From: Bacteroides intestinalis | GTDB taxonomy: Bacteria > Bacteroidota > Bacteroidia > Bacteroidales > Bacteroidaceae | Direction of reading: 5' to 3' | NCBI RefSeq assembly: GCF_902364365.1 | Contig: NZ_CABJDN010000003.1 | Span: 124,001-188,000 of the forward strand | DNA length: 64,000 bases | Shown: positions 29,638 to 38,730 of the stretch, piece by piece | Layout of the letters: each line of letters opens with the position of its first letter | Numbering within the stretch: position 1 is the stretch's first letter | Translations under genes and position numbers: made by a program | Notes under the pieces: model-generated | Seen by the model: the letters and a program-made list of their open reading frames with translations, nothing else | Told to the model about the DNA's origin: nothing | Database searches by the model: none

Positions 29638-31293
29638 TTATTTCACTTTTATCTTTTCTAATATCTCCCTGACTTCACTACGCATTTCATCTATGGCAGT
29701 TGAGTGCACCTTAGGTTCTTTAGTCAGTACGCTGTCTGCCACTTCTTTCAGCTTGTCGGGTTTATAAAAATCCGGTTCTGCATAAAGTTTAGCTAATAGA
29801 TAATAGGGGTAAATCCTACTTGGCAAGCGATGAACAGCCCGATAAAAAGATAGTTCTGCTTGTTCATAACAATGCAACTCCTGACTGTTTTTACCCATGA
29901 CGTTCAGTATCATGGGATCAACGCTATGTTGACAAGCCTCTTTTAAATATTTATTGGACTCACTGTACAGAAACGACTTATGCAAACTGTGACCATACTC
30001 AAACAGAAATACCCCTCGGTCTTTCAATATTGGATAGAGTTTCCCATAAGCCTCATTGGCAGCTTTATATGCACCCGAATGATAAAACATCCGCGCATAC
30101 GTCCACTTTTGGCAGGCATTCTCCGTCTGTTGCCACTTTTCCATACAACCACTTGCCCACACAATAAGACAGATACATAAAACAAGAGGTTTACCTATAA
30201 TATCTCCTACTCCACAAGCAAGAAGCAGACCTAGACCAGCCACCACAAATGCCGGGAAATGCATTGGATAAGAAGAGAAAGAGAAAACAAGTAAAGACAA
30301 GATAGCGCCGCAAATGCCATAGCGCCCACGCTTTACTCCCATCCATAAACATATTCCAATGATTACCAAAACCACGACACAAACTATAATCCCTTCCATC
30401 AGTGCCAGTGACAGATATTCATTAAACGCATACTCCGGACTACCCGCTACTCGTTCTTCCCATTTAGCGTAATTCCCTTGTGCAAAATAATTTTCCTGTG
30501 CCTCTCCATAAGCAGAGACAAATCCCTTATCACTGCCCCAAGGATGGTTCATTATCGCCTGACAGGTTATTTTCCACATAAACAAACGTCCCAATGCAGA
30601 ATCAGGTTTCAGAATAAAGGCTCCGCCCCCTCCTAATGCCACTATAAAAAGTACTCCCATGCTCCATAAAACATAACGTTTCCTATACCTTTTCCACAAA
30701 ATACGCCATTTCCGCCTATCACGATGCATATACGACACCCAGCCGCATCCCATAACCGCTGCAATCCAAGCAGAGCGGCTCATTGTAGCAGGTAGTACAC
30801 AAAGTATAAGGATACCAATTATGGCAGCAATCCCTCTCTTCAAATTGCGAATCACTGTTTTTTCTTTATAAGTGCATAAGTACAAATGCAGGCAGAGCGG
30901 CAACACCATTGCCAGATACCCCGCATACGGTCCCGGATTGAAAAAAGAGCCCGTAAGTGCATAGCGGGAATGACCGGAAGCAGCAAAACCATACAGCTGA
31001 CGCAATCCCCAAATAGCCTCAACAGCACCGCAGAATAAAATCCCCCATGAAACATAAACGGAAAAACCAGAAAACCATAATACATGTTTTCGGCTATCCT
31101 TTACCATCAACTGTAACAAGACTGCAATAAGAATACAGCTGCCCGAAAGCAATAGTGCTTTTCCCAACCATACCCACTGCCCCACATTCTCTTCAGCCGG
31201 AAGTTCGGGCGTGGTTATACATACTACACTCAATAACAAAACAAGTGCTATAAAAAAAAATGTTTTATTTACAATATCCACTACTAACAACAT
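29638..31293 (-). CDS. O-antigen-ligase-like membrane protein with C-terminal TPRs
   Basis: This 551-residue protein has about ten membrane helices in the first 375 residues, including a Wzy_C/O-antigen-ligase-type periplasmic loop (SRYALTGSFFNPGPYAGYLAM near 110). The soluble C-terminal 150 residues contain TPR-like repeats (AYKAANEAYGKLYPIL, SFYRAVHRLP, YPYYLLAKLY). It may ligate or polymerise a lipid-linked glycan or scaffold a complex. It lies in the same direct run as the peptide and propeller genes, with a 6-base gap to the thioredoxin-like gene upstream. No other glycan-assembly genes are nearby, so a role specific to the cluster is plausible. Confidence 0.75.
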   Translation of the reverse strand: MLLVVDIVNKTFFFIALVLLLSVVCITTPELPAEENVGQWVWLGKALLLSGSCILIAVLLQLMVKDSRKHVLWFSGFSVYVSWGILFCGAVEAIWGLRQLYGFAASGHSRYALTGSFFNPGPYAGYLAMVLPLCLHLYLCTYKEKTVIRNLKRGIAAIIGILILCVLPATMSRSAWIAAVMGCGWVSYMHRDRRKWRILWKRYRKRYVLWSMGVLFIVALGGGGAFILKPDSALGRLFMWKITCQAIMNHPWGSDKGFVSAYGEAQENYFAQGNYAKWEERVAGSPEYAFNEYLSLALMEGIIVCVVVLVIIGICLWMGVKRGRYGICGAILSLLVFSFSSYPMHFPAFVVAGLGLLLACGVGDIIGKPLVLCICLIVWASGCMEKWQQTENACQKWTYARMFYHSGAYKAANEAYGKLYPILKDRGVFLFEYGHSLHKSFLYSESNKYLKEACQHSVDPMILNVMGKNSQELHCYEQAELSFYRAVHRLPSRIYPYYLLAKLYAEPDFYKPDKLKEVADSVLTKEPKVHSTAIDEMRSEVREILEKIKVK

Positions 31294-31299
31294 AAAATA

Positions 31300-31926
31300 C
31301 TAATCCATATAATATTTCATCAAAATAGAATGCAAATATTCATCAGTCAATTGTGGATCCTCTTTTTGTGGAATAAACATATTATTTATTCTTTTACTTA
31401 AAGTAGAATAGACAAATAGATATGGCATTCCAATATCAACCAATACAGAATCTAAAGCTTCATCAATATTATAGATGCCAAATGGAATCCTATTTATTTT
31501 CTTAAATCTTCTCATATAGCCAAAATTCTGTGAAGTAGTAAGCAACACTATATTTTGTAATCCTATAGAATCTTTATAAACATTCAACCGCTTCACTATA
31601 CTATCAACACAAACTTCACAATGCATTTCTGAGTAACGTAATATCAAGGTATTATCCGAAATAACTTCAGATATTTTTTTCTTATTTTCCCCAATGTCCA
31701 CCACGTTAAAATCTGCACTCATTTTGGTACCACTCAAAATGACCTCGTTAAATCTATATTCCTTCAATGCTTCTATCCGTCCAATCTGAGTATTATATTT
31801 TTGCTTTAATTCATTAAGAAATAGTCGAAACTCACACATTTTTTGTGATTGCATATAACTATAAAAGGTACTAAAAACTAAAAATATAGTGAATAAGCCA
31901 AACAATATATATTCAATCTTTTTCAT
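31300..31926 (-). CDS. Membrane-anchored thioredoxin-fold protein (CEVC)
   Basis: This 208-residue protein has one N-terminal membrane helix (about 5-24) and a periplasmic thioredoxin-like domain whose redox motif CEVC lies near residue 104 (HCEVCVDSIVKRL). A later cis-proline-type segment (GMPYLFVY) supports the fold. It could oxidise, reduce or relay disulfides in partner proteins. It sits 3 bases after a propeller lipoprotein gene and 6 bases before the O-antigen-ligase-like gene. It is the third thiol protein of the cluster. No family name can be given. Confidence 0.7.
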   Translation of the reverse strand: MKKIEYILFGLFTIFLVFSTFYSYMQSQKMCEFRLFLNELKQKYNTQIGRIEALKEYRFNEVILSGTKMSADFNVVDIGENKKKISEVISDNTLILRYSEMHCEVCVDSIVKRLNVYKDSIGLQNIVLLTTSQNFGYMRRFKKINRIPFGIYNIDEALDSVLVDIGMPYLFVYSTLSKRINNMFIPQKEDPQLTDEYLHSILMKYYMD

Positions 31927-31929
31927 ATT

Positions 31930-33087
31930 CTACTTATTTTTAAAATGACATTTAAATAATACAGGATTAGCATCTTCATTTAAAGAGGCAACTATCGCAT
32001 CCATTTTATTTTTAAAATGTTCATTCGTACTTTTTGCCCGCGTTAACTTCCAATTAGATGATAATACAGCTGCATACTGAATAAAATAAAGTTGATTATC
32101 AGTAGTAGTATAAAAGTCACTAAAAATTAATTCACTAAGTGAACCTATTTTCAACCATTGCCCAACACGGATATTGGAATTTTGTTTATTGTATACAAAA
32201 TATTTAAAGCCATTATCAATATAATAGCCCAGCATATAATTTTGAGAATTTTGCATAAACTCCCATCCTTTCAGATATTTATTTTCATGAACATACCTAT
32301 AGATATTTTCCTTACTAACATTCACTTCACTTGGAAGATTCCTTGAAGTATAATGTATTACATAAGAAGGAAACACTGTTTCTTTATTCAACGTATAGAC
32401 AGTATCATTCAATGGATAAATAAGCATAGCTGTGCTATCACTTTTACTTGCATATCTCTTTAAACCATAACTAGATTTATCAATTCCGTCTTCTCCAAAA
32501 GGTACTTCCAAAGAAAGCACTTCAGAGGTATTTAAATTGAATCGAAAAAGATTATAATCTCCGTATTTCGAGTGTGAATAATTAGAAATAAAATAAGCTA
32601 TCTCATCAAATGATACTACTTCCAAATGAAGCATATCATATGAGATTTCTCTAAATGCATTACTATATAAATCATAAACAATGTATTTATTGCGAGAACG
32701 ATCTTGAACAACAACAGAATCTCCTTTTAATGTAAAATCACCCAAAAAAGAGTATTCACCAGGTCCTTGTCCTTGTTTTCCAATACTTTTCAAATACTTT
32801 CCTTCGGAAGTAAATACAAAAATCTTTGCATTCGCTTTATCAGAGACCAATATCTTATCTTTATAAAACTCAATTCGAACAATTTGGGATATCAAACATT
32901 CTTCTTTCATTTCCAAAGGAATCACTTCTACCGAATCATCCAGGATCTCTGATAAGTCCAGAAAAGTTTCAAATTTATCAGGGTCAATTAAAATTTCTCT
33001 TATCTCATTAGTATGAGCGACTTTTTGGGTCCCTGTGTAGCACCCACAAAAAGTATAAACAATTAAAAGCAAAAGCAAATATTTCAT
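31930..33087 (-). CDS. 6-bladed beta-propeller lipoprotein
   Basis: The protein is 385 residues from the ATG at 33087, which begins a lipoprotein signal (MKYLLLLLIVYTFCGC). The body has propeller-like blades with the NHL-type motif ILVSDKANAKIFVF-x-SEGKYLKSIGKQGQGPGEY at about 80-115. This is the 6-bladed propeller family common beside NVEALA peptides in Bacteroides. An upstream ATG at 33135 adds 16 residues and no signal. The protein would be surface or periplasmic and might bind a peptide. It follows NVEALA peptide 1 by 53 bases, so the two may work as a pair. Confidence 0.82.
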   Translation of the reverse strand: MKYLLLLLIVYTFCGCYTGTQKVAHTNEIREILIDPDKFETFLDLSEILDDSVEVIPLEMKEECLISQIVRIEFYKDKILVSDKANAKIFVFTSEGKYLKSIGKQGQGPGEYSFLGDFTLKGDSVVVQDRSRNKYIVYDLYSNAFREISYDMLHLEVVSFDEIAYFISNYSHSKYGDYNLFRFNLNTSEVLSLEVPFGEDGIDKSSYGLKRYASKSDSTAMLIYPLNDTVYTLNKETVFPSYVIHYTSRNLPSEVNVSKENIYRYVHENKYLKGWEFMQNSQNYMLGYYIDNGFKYFVYNKQNSNIRVGQWLKIGSLSELIFSDFYTTTDNQLYFIQYAAVLSSNWKLTRAKSTNEHFKNKMDAIVASLNEDANPVLFKCHFKNK

Positions 33088-33140
33088 AGTAATATTCAAA
33101 TTTAAGAAGTGGGGCTGTTCTTTATTCAGCCCCATTCCTA

Positions 33141-33449
33141 TTAATAATATCTAGTGCAATCGTACGGAGTACAATCTCCTATTGAACCAGCACAATAACC
33201 ACTTTCTCCTGGATATGGAACCTCCTGAATTACAGGATTGCCATCCGAATCATATCCCATTATCGTTTTTTCTATTATTGTACATCCATATTGATAAAGA
33301 GGACCCAGATTACTGCCATGAGATTCATCAAAAGCCAATGCTTCTATTTTTAGAGAAGACAAACCTATAATTTCATTCCTATTGTACAAATTAAAAAACA
33401 CATTAACAGCTGCAACAACAGCAATAATACCAACAAGTACTTTTTTCAT
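33141..33449 (-). CDS. NVEALA-family secreted peptide 1
   Basis: The precursor is 102 residues from the ATG at 33449, with an alternative ATG at 33485. A hydrophobic stretch (residues 4-21) is followed by about 15 polar residues and then IEALA (35-39), the NVEALA-type motif. The A-L-A at 37-39 fits a signal-peptidase site. The mature part has four cysteines (GC near the middle, then YC, DC, DC at the end), so it may be disulfide-bonded. It lies between a signal peptidase gene and a propeller gene on the same strand. It is homologous in layout, not in mature sequence, to the peptides at 38476 and 39951. Confidence 0.8.
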   Translation of the reverse strand: MKKVLVGIIAVVAAVNVFFNLYNRNEIIGLSSLKIEALAFDESHGSNLGPLYQYGCTIIEKTIMGYDSDGNPVIQEVPYPGESGYCAGSIGDCTPYDCTRYY

Positions 33450-33519
33450 AATTTTCTCTTTAATATTAACAAATTTATTATTCATCCTCTATTTTCGGAA
33501 AGGACTTCCGCAGAATGAA

Positions 33520-33555
33520 CAAATATATTACTTGCTCATCCGAAATATATTACTT
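33520..33555 (-). promoter_or_regulatory. Direct repeats overlapping the NVEALA-1 promoter
   Basis: The 13-mer AAATATATTACTT (plus-strand sense) occurs at 33521-33533 and 33543-33555, exactly 22 bases apart, which is two helical turns. The minus-strand promoter box TATATTTG (33520-33527) overlaps the nearer copy. Tandem repeats at whole-turn spacing suit a dimeric winged-helix regulator such as the one encoded at 40343. Confidence 0.4.
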
Positions 33556-33584
33556 TTTCATTCGATAACACCTCCTTTACTTTA

Positions 33585-34493
33585 TCATTCTATCTTTTTA
33601 AATATCCTGTTCCACCTTATTTTATCCGTATTTCTATCTACAGACTTCCATATCCTGACAGCCTTCCCTACAATAAAAGATTCGGGCAACAAGCCCCAAT
33701 AGCGGGAATCCTGAGAGTTCATCACCTTATCACCTGCCACAAAATAATAATTCTCCTTGAAACGGTATGTGTGTATTACACTATCGTTCAACAAAGCCGT
33801 ATCTCCACGTAACAAAAGTTTCTTTTTTTGTTCCCATTCTATTACATTCCGATACAAGGCAACATGCTTGGAAGTCATCTCTATCACATCACCTTTTGCC
33901 GGAAGATATAAAGGACCAAAATTCATTATATCCCAATCCACAATATCACTATAAGGATAACCCCTCATCACAATTCCACAGTCCACTTCCCGGCCACGCT
34001 CAATAATCCGCATCAAATCATCCTGTGACTTCACATTGCCCAATTCTGAGGTATAGCCATGTACTTTATAATGCCCCCTACTTATTTCAAATGTATCACC
34101 GGGCAAAGCAACACAACGCTTCACATAATATTTCATTACCCTAAATGCGACACTGTCCCAACGTTGTTCCAAGTAGGGGAAATTGAAAACCAACACATCA
34201 TTTCTTTTCACCTTGCCTAATCCGGGTAAACGGTATATGTCTACTTCCTTGTCTCCCAAAGCATCCCATACATTGAACAGACGCCCTCCCATCACGCATT
34301 TATTCACCAGAATATTGTCTCCGGCAAGTAGGGCAGGCTCCATCGAATCAGAAGGAATCTTGAATGTAACAATACAGGTCACTTGAAGCAATATCCAAAT
34401 CAATGCCAATCCCCCAAATAGCAGTATCAGGTTCAGTGCCTGATCCAGATACCAACCTAAGTTCTTTTTCTTATGGGGTTTATTCTTCGTCAT
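33585..34493 (-). CDS. Signal peptidase I (S26), cluster-specific
   Basis: The protein is 302 residues from the ATG at 34493; a GTG two codons upstream is also open. A membrane helix spans about 14-43. The catalytic Ser50 lies in the box IPSDSMEP and the catalytic Lys125 in VKRCVALPGD, and box E (GDKVMNSQDSRYWG) is near 260, so it looks active. Longer than a minimal LepB, it has an insertion of about 60 residues between boxes D and E. It sits 135 bases upstream of NVEALA peptide 1 on the same strand. A dedicated peptidase for the unusual NVEALA leaders is a natural reading but is inferred. Confidence 0.9.
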   Translation of the reverse strand: MTKNKPHKKKNLGWYLDQALNLILLFGGLALIWILLQVTCIVTFKIPSDSMEPALLAGDNILVNKCVMGGRLFNVWDALGDKEVDIYRLPGLGKVKRNDVLVFNFPYLEQRWDSVAFRVMKYYVKRCVALPGDTFEISRGHYKVHGYTSELGNVKSQDDLMRIIERGREVDCGIVMRGYPYSDIVDWDIMNFGPLYLPAKGDVIEMTSKHVALYRNVIEWEQKKKLLLRGDTALLNDSVIHTYRFKENYYFVAGDKVMNSQDSRYWGLLPESFIVGKAVRIWKSVDRNTDKIRWNRIFKKIE

Positions 34494-34529
34494 TTTCACT
34501 CTGTTCGTTTACCGGTTCTTGCAAAAAGA

Positions 34530-35408
34530 TTATTCAGCTTCTCCCTTTACCCTCAGTTGCAACGGTGAAGATGTTGCATTACAATATACGGTAATGGATT
34601 TATCAAACCGTTCGGGATGCTCTGCTTTATAAGTGACATTCAATGATACAGAAGCGCCCGGACGCGTAGGTTCCTTTGAATAAGCCACTTCAGTACAGCC
34701 ACATGAAGTCGTTACATCATATATCATCAAAAGTTCCTTTCCTGTATTCGTCAGTATAAATTTTGCATGCTGTTCCTTATGCCAATCAAAATGATCCAAA
34801 AACATGGTGGTTTTATCAACACTCACTTCTGTTTGAATGATGTTCTTCTTATTGTTAGGCTGCACTTTATCACCTTGAATGATCTTCAGATAAAGTTCTT
34901 TCACTTTAGAGCTATGAATGGGATTGCCGATGGCAAGTACCCTATTATCCCTATCCAATAGAAATGTTTGAAACATCATATTTGCAGGGAAATGGTTTAA
35001 CTTATTGAAGGAATCTTTTTCATCAATGCAAATAGGATAATTAAAAGTATTACGATAAACAATAAAATTCAGTTCTGACTTATTCTTCGGATAAAAGTAA
35101 AACAGAAAAGGAATTTTCTTGGGACTAATTGTATCCAATTCCAGAATAAACTCTTTCCAACGTGACAATTGCAGTTTACAACTCATACAGCCCGTAGAAT
35201 CCACATAAGTTACAATTTTGTAGTCTACATCATTTTTGGCATGCTCTACGGTATCCCTTTCCAATATAGTAAAGACAGAACCAGTCGGAAAAAGAATTTC
35301 TTTACCTTCCCACTCCTTCACCAATGAAATGATTTCGTTCTTATTACTATTTTGACAAGAACTAAATAGAATAAGAATAACCATGTATGCACTAAAAGAA
35401 ATTTTCAT
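34530..35408 (-). CDS. Lipoprotein: thioredoxin-like domain fused to DUF1573
   Basis: The protein is 292 residues from the ATG at 35408, which begins a lipoprotein signal ending in LFSSC. An N-terminal thioredoxin-like domain has a CMSC redox motif at residues 74-77 (STGCMSC). The C-terminal DUF1573 domain (about 200-290) has the DVTTSCGCTEV motif and immunoglobulin-like strands. It would be a membrane-anchored thiol protein facing the periplasm or surface. It lies between a propeller gene (82 bases upstream) and the signal peptidase gene. It could pair with the cysteine-rich NVEALA peptides as redox partner or binder. Confidence 0.82.
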   Translation of the reverse strand: MKISFSAYMVILILFSSCQNSNKNEIISLVKEWEGKEILFPTGSVFTILERDTVEHAKNDVDYKIVTYVDSTGCMSCKLQLSRWKEFILELDTISPKKIPFLFYFYPKNKSELNFIVYRNTFNYPICIDEKDSFNKLNHFPANMMFQTFLLDRDNRVLAIGNPIHSSKVKELYLKIIQGDKVQPNNKKNIIQTEVSVDKTTMFLDHFDWHKEQHAKFILTNTGKELLMIYDVTTSCGCTEVAYSKEPTRPGASVSLNVTYKAEHPERFDKSITVYCNATSSPLQLRVKGEAE

Positions 35409-35490
35409 AATCTTAAAACGATTCGCAATTTCAGCGTTTATTATTAGCAATGAATTTCAATATTAAGCAAATGCGACAGACACTTTTCAC

Positions 35491-36528
35491 CTATAAATAT
35501 TTCAGCACTTCATCCATATTAATGGATTCAATATTGCAATCCAAATCCAATAAATACATCTTTTCATCTGTAAAAGCAATGCTCCTAATTTTATATGGAG
35601 TTGTAAACTTGACTAAAGGATTACCCGATTTATCAAATACTAATATCGTGGTAGGAACTAAGGCAGAAGATCCATTCAAATCTAATTCCGCTTTTGGTTT
35701 CCCTGAATAAGTTGCAAATAGATAATCTTTATAGGATTTTAGAGCAAGGAAACCATCCAAATGTTTGTTTTTATTAAAAGATATTCTATCTCCTGAAGTC
35801 AGAAGAACGGGAGGAACGAACATCTTTTCAAACTTCACTATAGGTTTTCTGTTAGATATTTCATAAGCCGCCATATAAGTGAAATTATTACTTGCATAAT
35901 AAACCGTATTGCCATCTACCAGCAAATCACCTGTAAATGTTATAATATTAGAGCCTGTATATTCGACAGGTATTTTTCCAAAAGTAGTAATTGTATCCAA
36001 ATTTTCATCTAACAGTACAAACAAATGATCTTTACCTATTAATCGGCCTCCCACAGATAAACCGTTATCTAAACGATGCACAGCATAACAAAATTCAGAA
36101 CCATTTTGGGGACGAACATCTTCTATACATTTATATTTCAGGCTATCACCTGAAAGGGAAAACAAATAAGTCATCTTCCTCACAGTTGATGCTTCGTAGA
36201 TGAAAAGAGTATCTTTGCTGCGCCCCATATAGCCAGCATTTATACACTCTCCAAATCCATTTCCTTTCGTCAGGAACTGCGCAATTTCTGATGCATCCGA
36301 CTCCCTTAAAACAACTGCACCGGAAGACGGGTCTCCATTAAACAGGAAAAACATAGAATCGACCATAACAAACGGAAAAGCTCCTCTTGCTATGATTTCC
36401 GAATGATTAACTCTTTCGGTTTTCAACTCAACCGATGCCATTGATAGGACATCAATGTTCTTGCTATGTCGATTAGAACAAGAACAAACGAATAAAAACA
36501 GTAGGATCAAATTGACACTTTTTCTCAT
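35491..36528 (-). CDS. TolB-like 6-bladed beta-propeller lipoprotein
   Basis: This 345-residue lipoprotein has a signal ending in VCSC (residue 17) and propeller-like repeats with GNGFGECINAGYMGRSKDTL, VDGNTVYYASNNF, and IRSIAFTDEKMYLL segments. It resembles the TolB-like 6-bladed propellers of Bacteroides that sit next to NVEALA genes. It would be exported and could bind a peptide or glycan. It lies 78 bases downstream of the small thiol lipoprotein gene and 82 bases upstream of the thioredoxin-DUF1573 gene. Catalytic residues are not evident. Confidence 0.75.
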   Translation of the reverse strand: MRKSVNLILLFLFVCSCSNRHSKNIDVLSMASVELKTERVNHSEIIARGAFPFVMVDSMFFLFNGDPSSGAVVLRESDASEIAQFLTKGNGFGECINAGYMGRSKDTLFIYEASTVRKMTYLFSLSGDSLKYKCIEDVRPQNGSEFCYAVHRLDNGLSVGGRLIGKDHLFVLLDENLDTITTFGKIPVEYTGSNIITFTGDLLVDGNTVYYASNNFTYMAAYEISNRKPIVKFEKMFVPPVLLTSGDRISFNKNKHLDGFLALKSYKDYLFATYSGKPKAELDLNGSSALVPTTILVFDKSGNPLVKFTTPYKIRSIAFTDEKMYLLDLDCNIESINMDEVLKYL

Positions 36529-36606
36529 GGCAGTAGTTTAACTATAAATGGGAGAGATGAATACATTATATCATACAAATATTGCATTTATCTCCTTTCC
36601 ATGTAA

Positions 36607-37053
36607 TTAATAAGTTAAAATTGTCTCATAACTAACACCAGGGTCCAAAAAACACCATGTATATTTATTCTCATTTCTTATATCAATAATAACCGGATAT
36701 ACGTTTATTTCCTCCTTTTGAGAAGCATATATGCATTCTGAATCTATCAGAACGTTTTTTTGATTTATCATATTACCCAATCTTAATCGCAGACTTTTCT
36801 CTGAAGATATTTTAGTAAAGACAAATAATATATCTTGCGCTTTATTCTCACGAAAAAAATGTTCTGCTTCCGAAATACAGCCTCCACATCCTACATTTGG
36901 AATAACAACTACATGAGAATATTCTGTAAGATTTACATCATTCTTTTTCAAAGTTGTAACAACGGTTTCCGCATATTCTTTCTCTTCTGTAGAGCAATTG
37001 CATAGTATTATACTCATTATAAATAATAAACACACAAAACTTCTATTTTTCAT
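36607..37053 (-). CDS. Small lipoprotein with thioredoxin-like CGGC motif
   Basis: The protein is 148 residues from the ATG at 37053. A lipoprotein signal ends in LCNC. The remainder resembles a compact thioredoxin-like fold with the redox motif CGGC near residue 56 (PNVGCGGCISE). Its start overlaps the stop of the DUF4221 gene by 11 bases, so translation is coupled. A longer reading from 37095 adds residues encoded inside that gene and no signal. It is one of three thiol-active proteins in the cluster. The family is not recognised. Confidence 0.7.
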   Translation of the reverse strand: MKNRSFVCLLFIMSIILCNCSTEEKEYAETVVTTLKKNDVNLTEYSHVVVIPNVGCGGCISEAEHFFRENKAQDILFVFTKISSEKSLRLRLGNMINQKNVLIDSECIYASQKEEINVYPVIIDIRNENKYTWCFLDPGVSYETILTY

Positions 37054-38203
37054 AATCTCCCAAAACAAAGGTTTTAAACCGTAATTCATCATCATTATCA
37101 GCCTCTATTTGAATATGAAATCCATCTGGACTTACAAAGCATTGATTTATCCAATAACGCTCCCTCTTTATAGCGCTTTTTCCTATTAATTCAAAATGCT
37201 CATTTAAGACTACAATTTCAATAGGTTTCCTGATAAGTCCAACTTTAATATCTATATCCGGATCAGGAAGAAGAGCTAACCTATAATAAACTTTTCGGTA
37301 TTTATCATACACTATAGCCTGATAACTCAAAGTTCTGGTATAATGTCGATTAACAATTTCTCGTGCTATTGTATTCATCGCAATATCCTTTGCTATTGGA
37401 GTAATTTCGAAGTCTCCACCTACCCCTGCATAATATTCATGATACTCCATTTCATCCTTCCCATGTACCCGGATGTTATGGTCGGCAGCAAATCCCAATA
37501 CGATCTCATTCTTTGGAGACAACGTATAAAAAGGATTTCGATAAGTAAAATCGCCTCCCCAGTTTCCTTTATGATACATGGAAGGATAACTATCAGAAAA
37601 TCTCAAAGTATTTTTGGATAAATTATAATACGCCATAACAGGACGGTTTACAGAATTTTCACCAGCCTGTTCATTCATGAAAAAGCCTGCGATCAGTAGT
37701 TCATCTCCTATTTTTCTTAATGGTGAATTCGTTCGCGGAAATAATTGTGGAGCGAAAAATAAGGAGTCCTTCGACAAATTAGGGACTGTATGTAAATCCT
37801 TCTTCATCACAACCTCACCCTTTGCATTCGCTAAAAATAAAGAATAAGTAGTAAAATTATACAGATATATAGAATCCTGATTTAAATAATAAAAAGAAAA
37901 AATAGTTCCAATCCCATTATTCCCTTCTTTAGCAAACTCTGTTCGTCCTAGATATTTTCTTGTCTTATAATCATAAAAGACTATTGCATTGTCATATTCA
38001 TTTGTAAAAGCTAATATGTCAGAATCATTACGTTGGAATAATTGTAAATATTCCATATTCTGCACCGTAGAATCATCCAATGCGAAAACAATGTCATCGG
38101 CTTCTTCAATATTAATATCGGGAACTAAGAACTGCTTCTTATTCCCAGAAGAGCAGGAATACAACAATCCCAACCCTAAACATAATGCTACACACTTTAT
38201 CAT
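37043..38203 (-). CDS. DUF4221 propeller-type lipoprotein
   Basis: This 386-residue lipoprotein has a signal ending in LYSC (residue 16). The body has the DUF4221 pattern (DNAIVFYDYKTRKYLG near 75, then repeated strand pairs) and is probably a propeller. Proteins of this family occur with 6-bladed propellers and NVEALA peptides. It opens a run of closely packed genes down to 29183, with an 11-base overlap to the next. A gap of 272 bases containing inverted-repeat DNA (TAGAGTCCTCT at 38241 with AGAGGATTCTA at 38320) and a hairpin lies upstream. The ligand is unknown. Confidence 0.78.
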   Translation of the reverse strand: MIKCVALCLGLGLLYSCSSGNKKQFLVPDINIEEADDIVFALDDSTVQNMEYLQLFQRNDSDILAFTNEYDNAIVFYDYKTRKYLGRTEFAKEGNNGIGTIFSFYYLNQDSIYLYNFTTYSLFLANAKGEVVMKKDLHTVPNLSKDSLFFAPQLFPRTNSPLRKIGDELLIAGFFMNEQAGENSVNRPVMAYYNLSKNTLRFSDSYPSMYHKGNWGGDFTYRNPFYTLSPKNEIVLGFAADHNIRVHGKDEMEYHEYYAGVGGDFEITPIAKDIAMNTIAREIVNRHYTRTLSYQAIVYDKYRKVYYRLALLPDPDIDIKVGLIRKPIEIVVLNEHFELIGKSAIKRERYWINQCFVSPDGFHIQIEADNDDELRFKTFVLGDYEK

Positions 38204-38420
38204 ATTCTAATTCAATTAACCGTTAATGTAAATCAGCCATTAGAGTCCTCTATTACCAAACCTTTATAAGTCAGTTGCAATATATATCACATATTCTTAT
38301 TTTGGCAATATATGCTAAAAGAGGATTCTAATTTTCTAATGACTGACTCTGAGCAAAAATTCTAAAGACAAATTAATGGTTTAGAATCTTCAGTAACTTA
38401 CATGTTTCTGCATCCAAACA

Positions 38421-38465
38421 AGAACTTTAAAGAAAATATATGTCAACCACTTTCTTTAAAGTTCT
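38421..38465 (-). terminator. Hairpin after NVEALA peptide 2
   Basis: AGAACTTTAAAGAAA (38421-38435) and TTTCTTTAAAGTTCT (38451-38465) are perfect 15-bp inverted arms with a 15-base loop, placed just past the stop of the NVEALA-2 gene. It probably separates the short NVEALA-2 message from the DUF4221 operon. Confidence 0.65.
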
Positions 38466-38475
38466 CATCGGACGA

Positions 38476-38730
38476 TTAAATCGTCGCATTACACTCAGGC
38501 GTACCCTTCCCCGATGCACAATACTCTTGTTTGTTGTTAACGTCTGAAACACAATGTCCATAATTCAACGAACTACTAGAACTTGTTTCACAAGCTGCAC
38601 TTGCTTCTACTTCAACAAGAGGTGATGGAAGAACAGGATGTTGAACATCATTCTTTGAAACACCTAAACTTGCGCTAACAGCTACAACAACTACCACCAC
38701 AAGAAACTTAAAAAATCTTCTCATAATCAT
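38476..38730 (-). CDS. NVEALA-like secreted peptide 2
   Basis: This 84-residue precursor has tandem possible starts at 38730 and 38724. After a poly-Val hydrophobic stretch (about 9-22) come 20 polar residues and the motif VEVEASA (39-45), a variant of NVEALA with an A-S-A cleavage site. The mature part is about 39 residues, Ser-rich, with four cysteines (AAC, GHC, EYC, PEC). It stands alone, with a hairpin downstream and a 175-base gap upstream. Function is unknown; an extracellular disulfide-bonded peptide is the simplest reading. Confidence 0.72.
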   Translation of the reverse strand: MIMRRFFKFLVVVVVVAVSASLGVSKNDVQHPVLPSPLVEVEASAACETSSSSSLNYGHCVSDVNNKQEYCASGKGTPECNATI

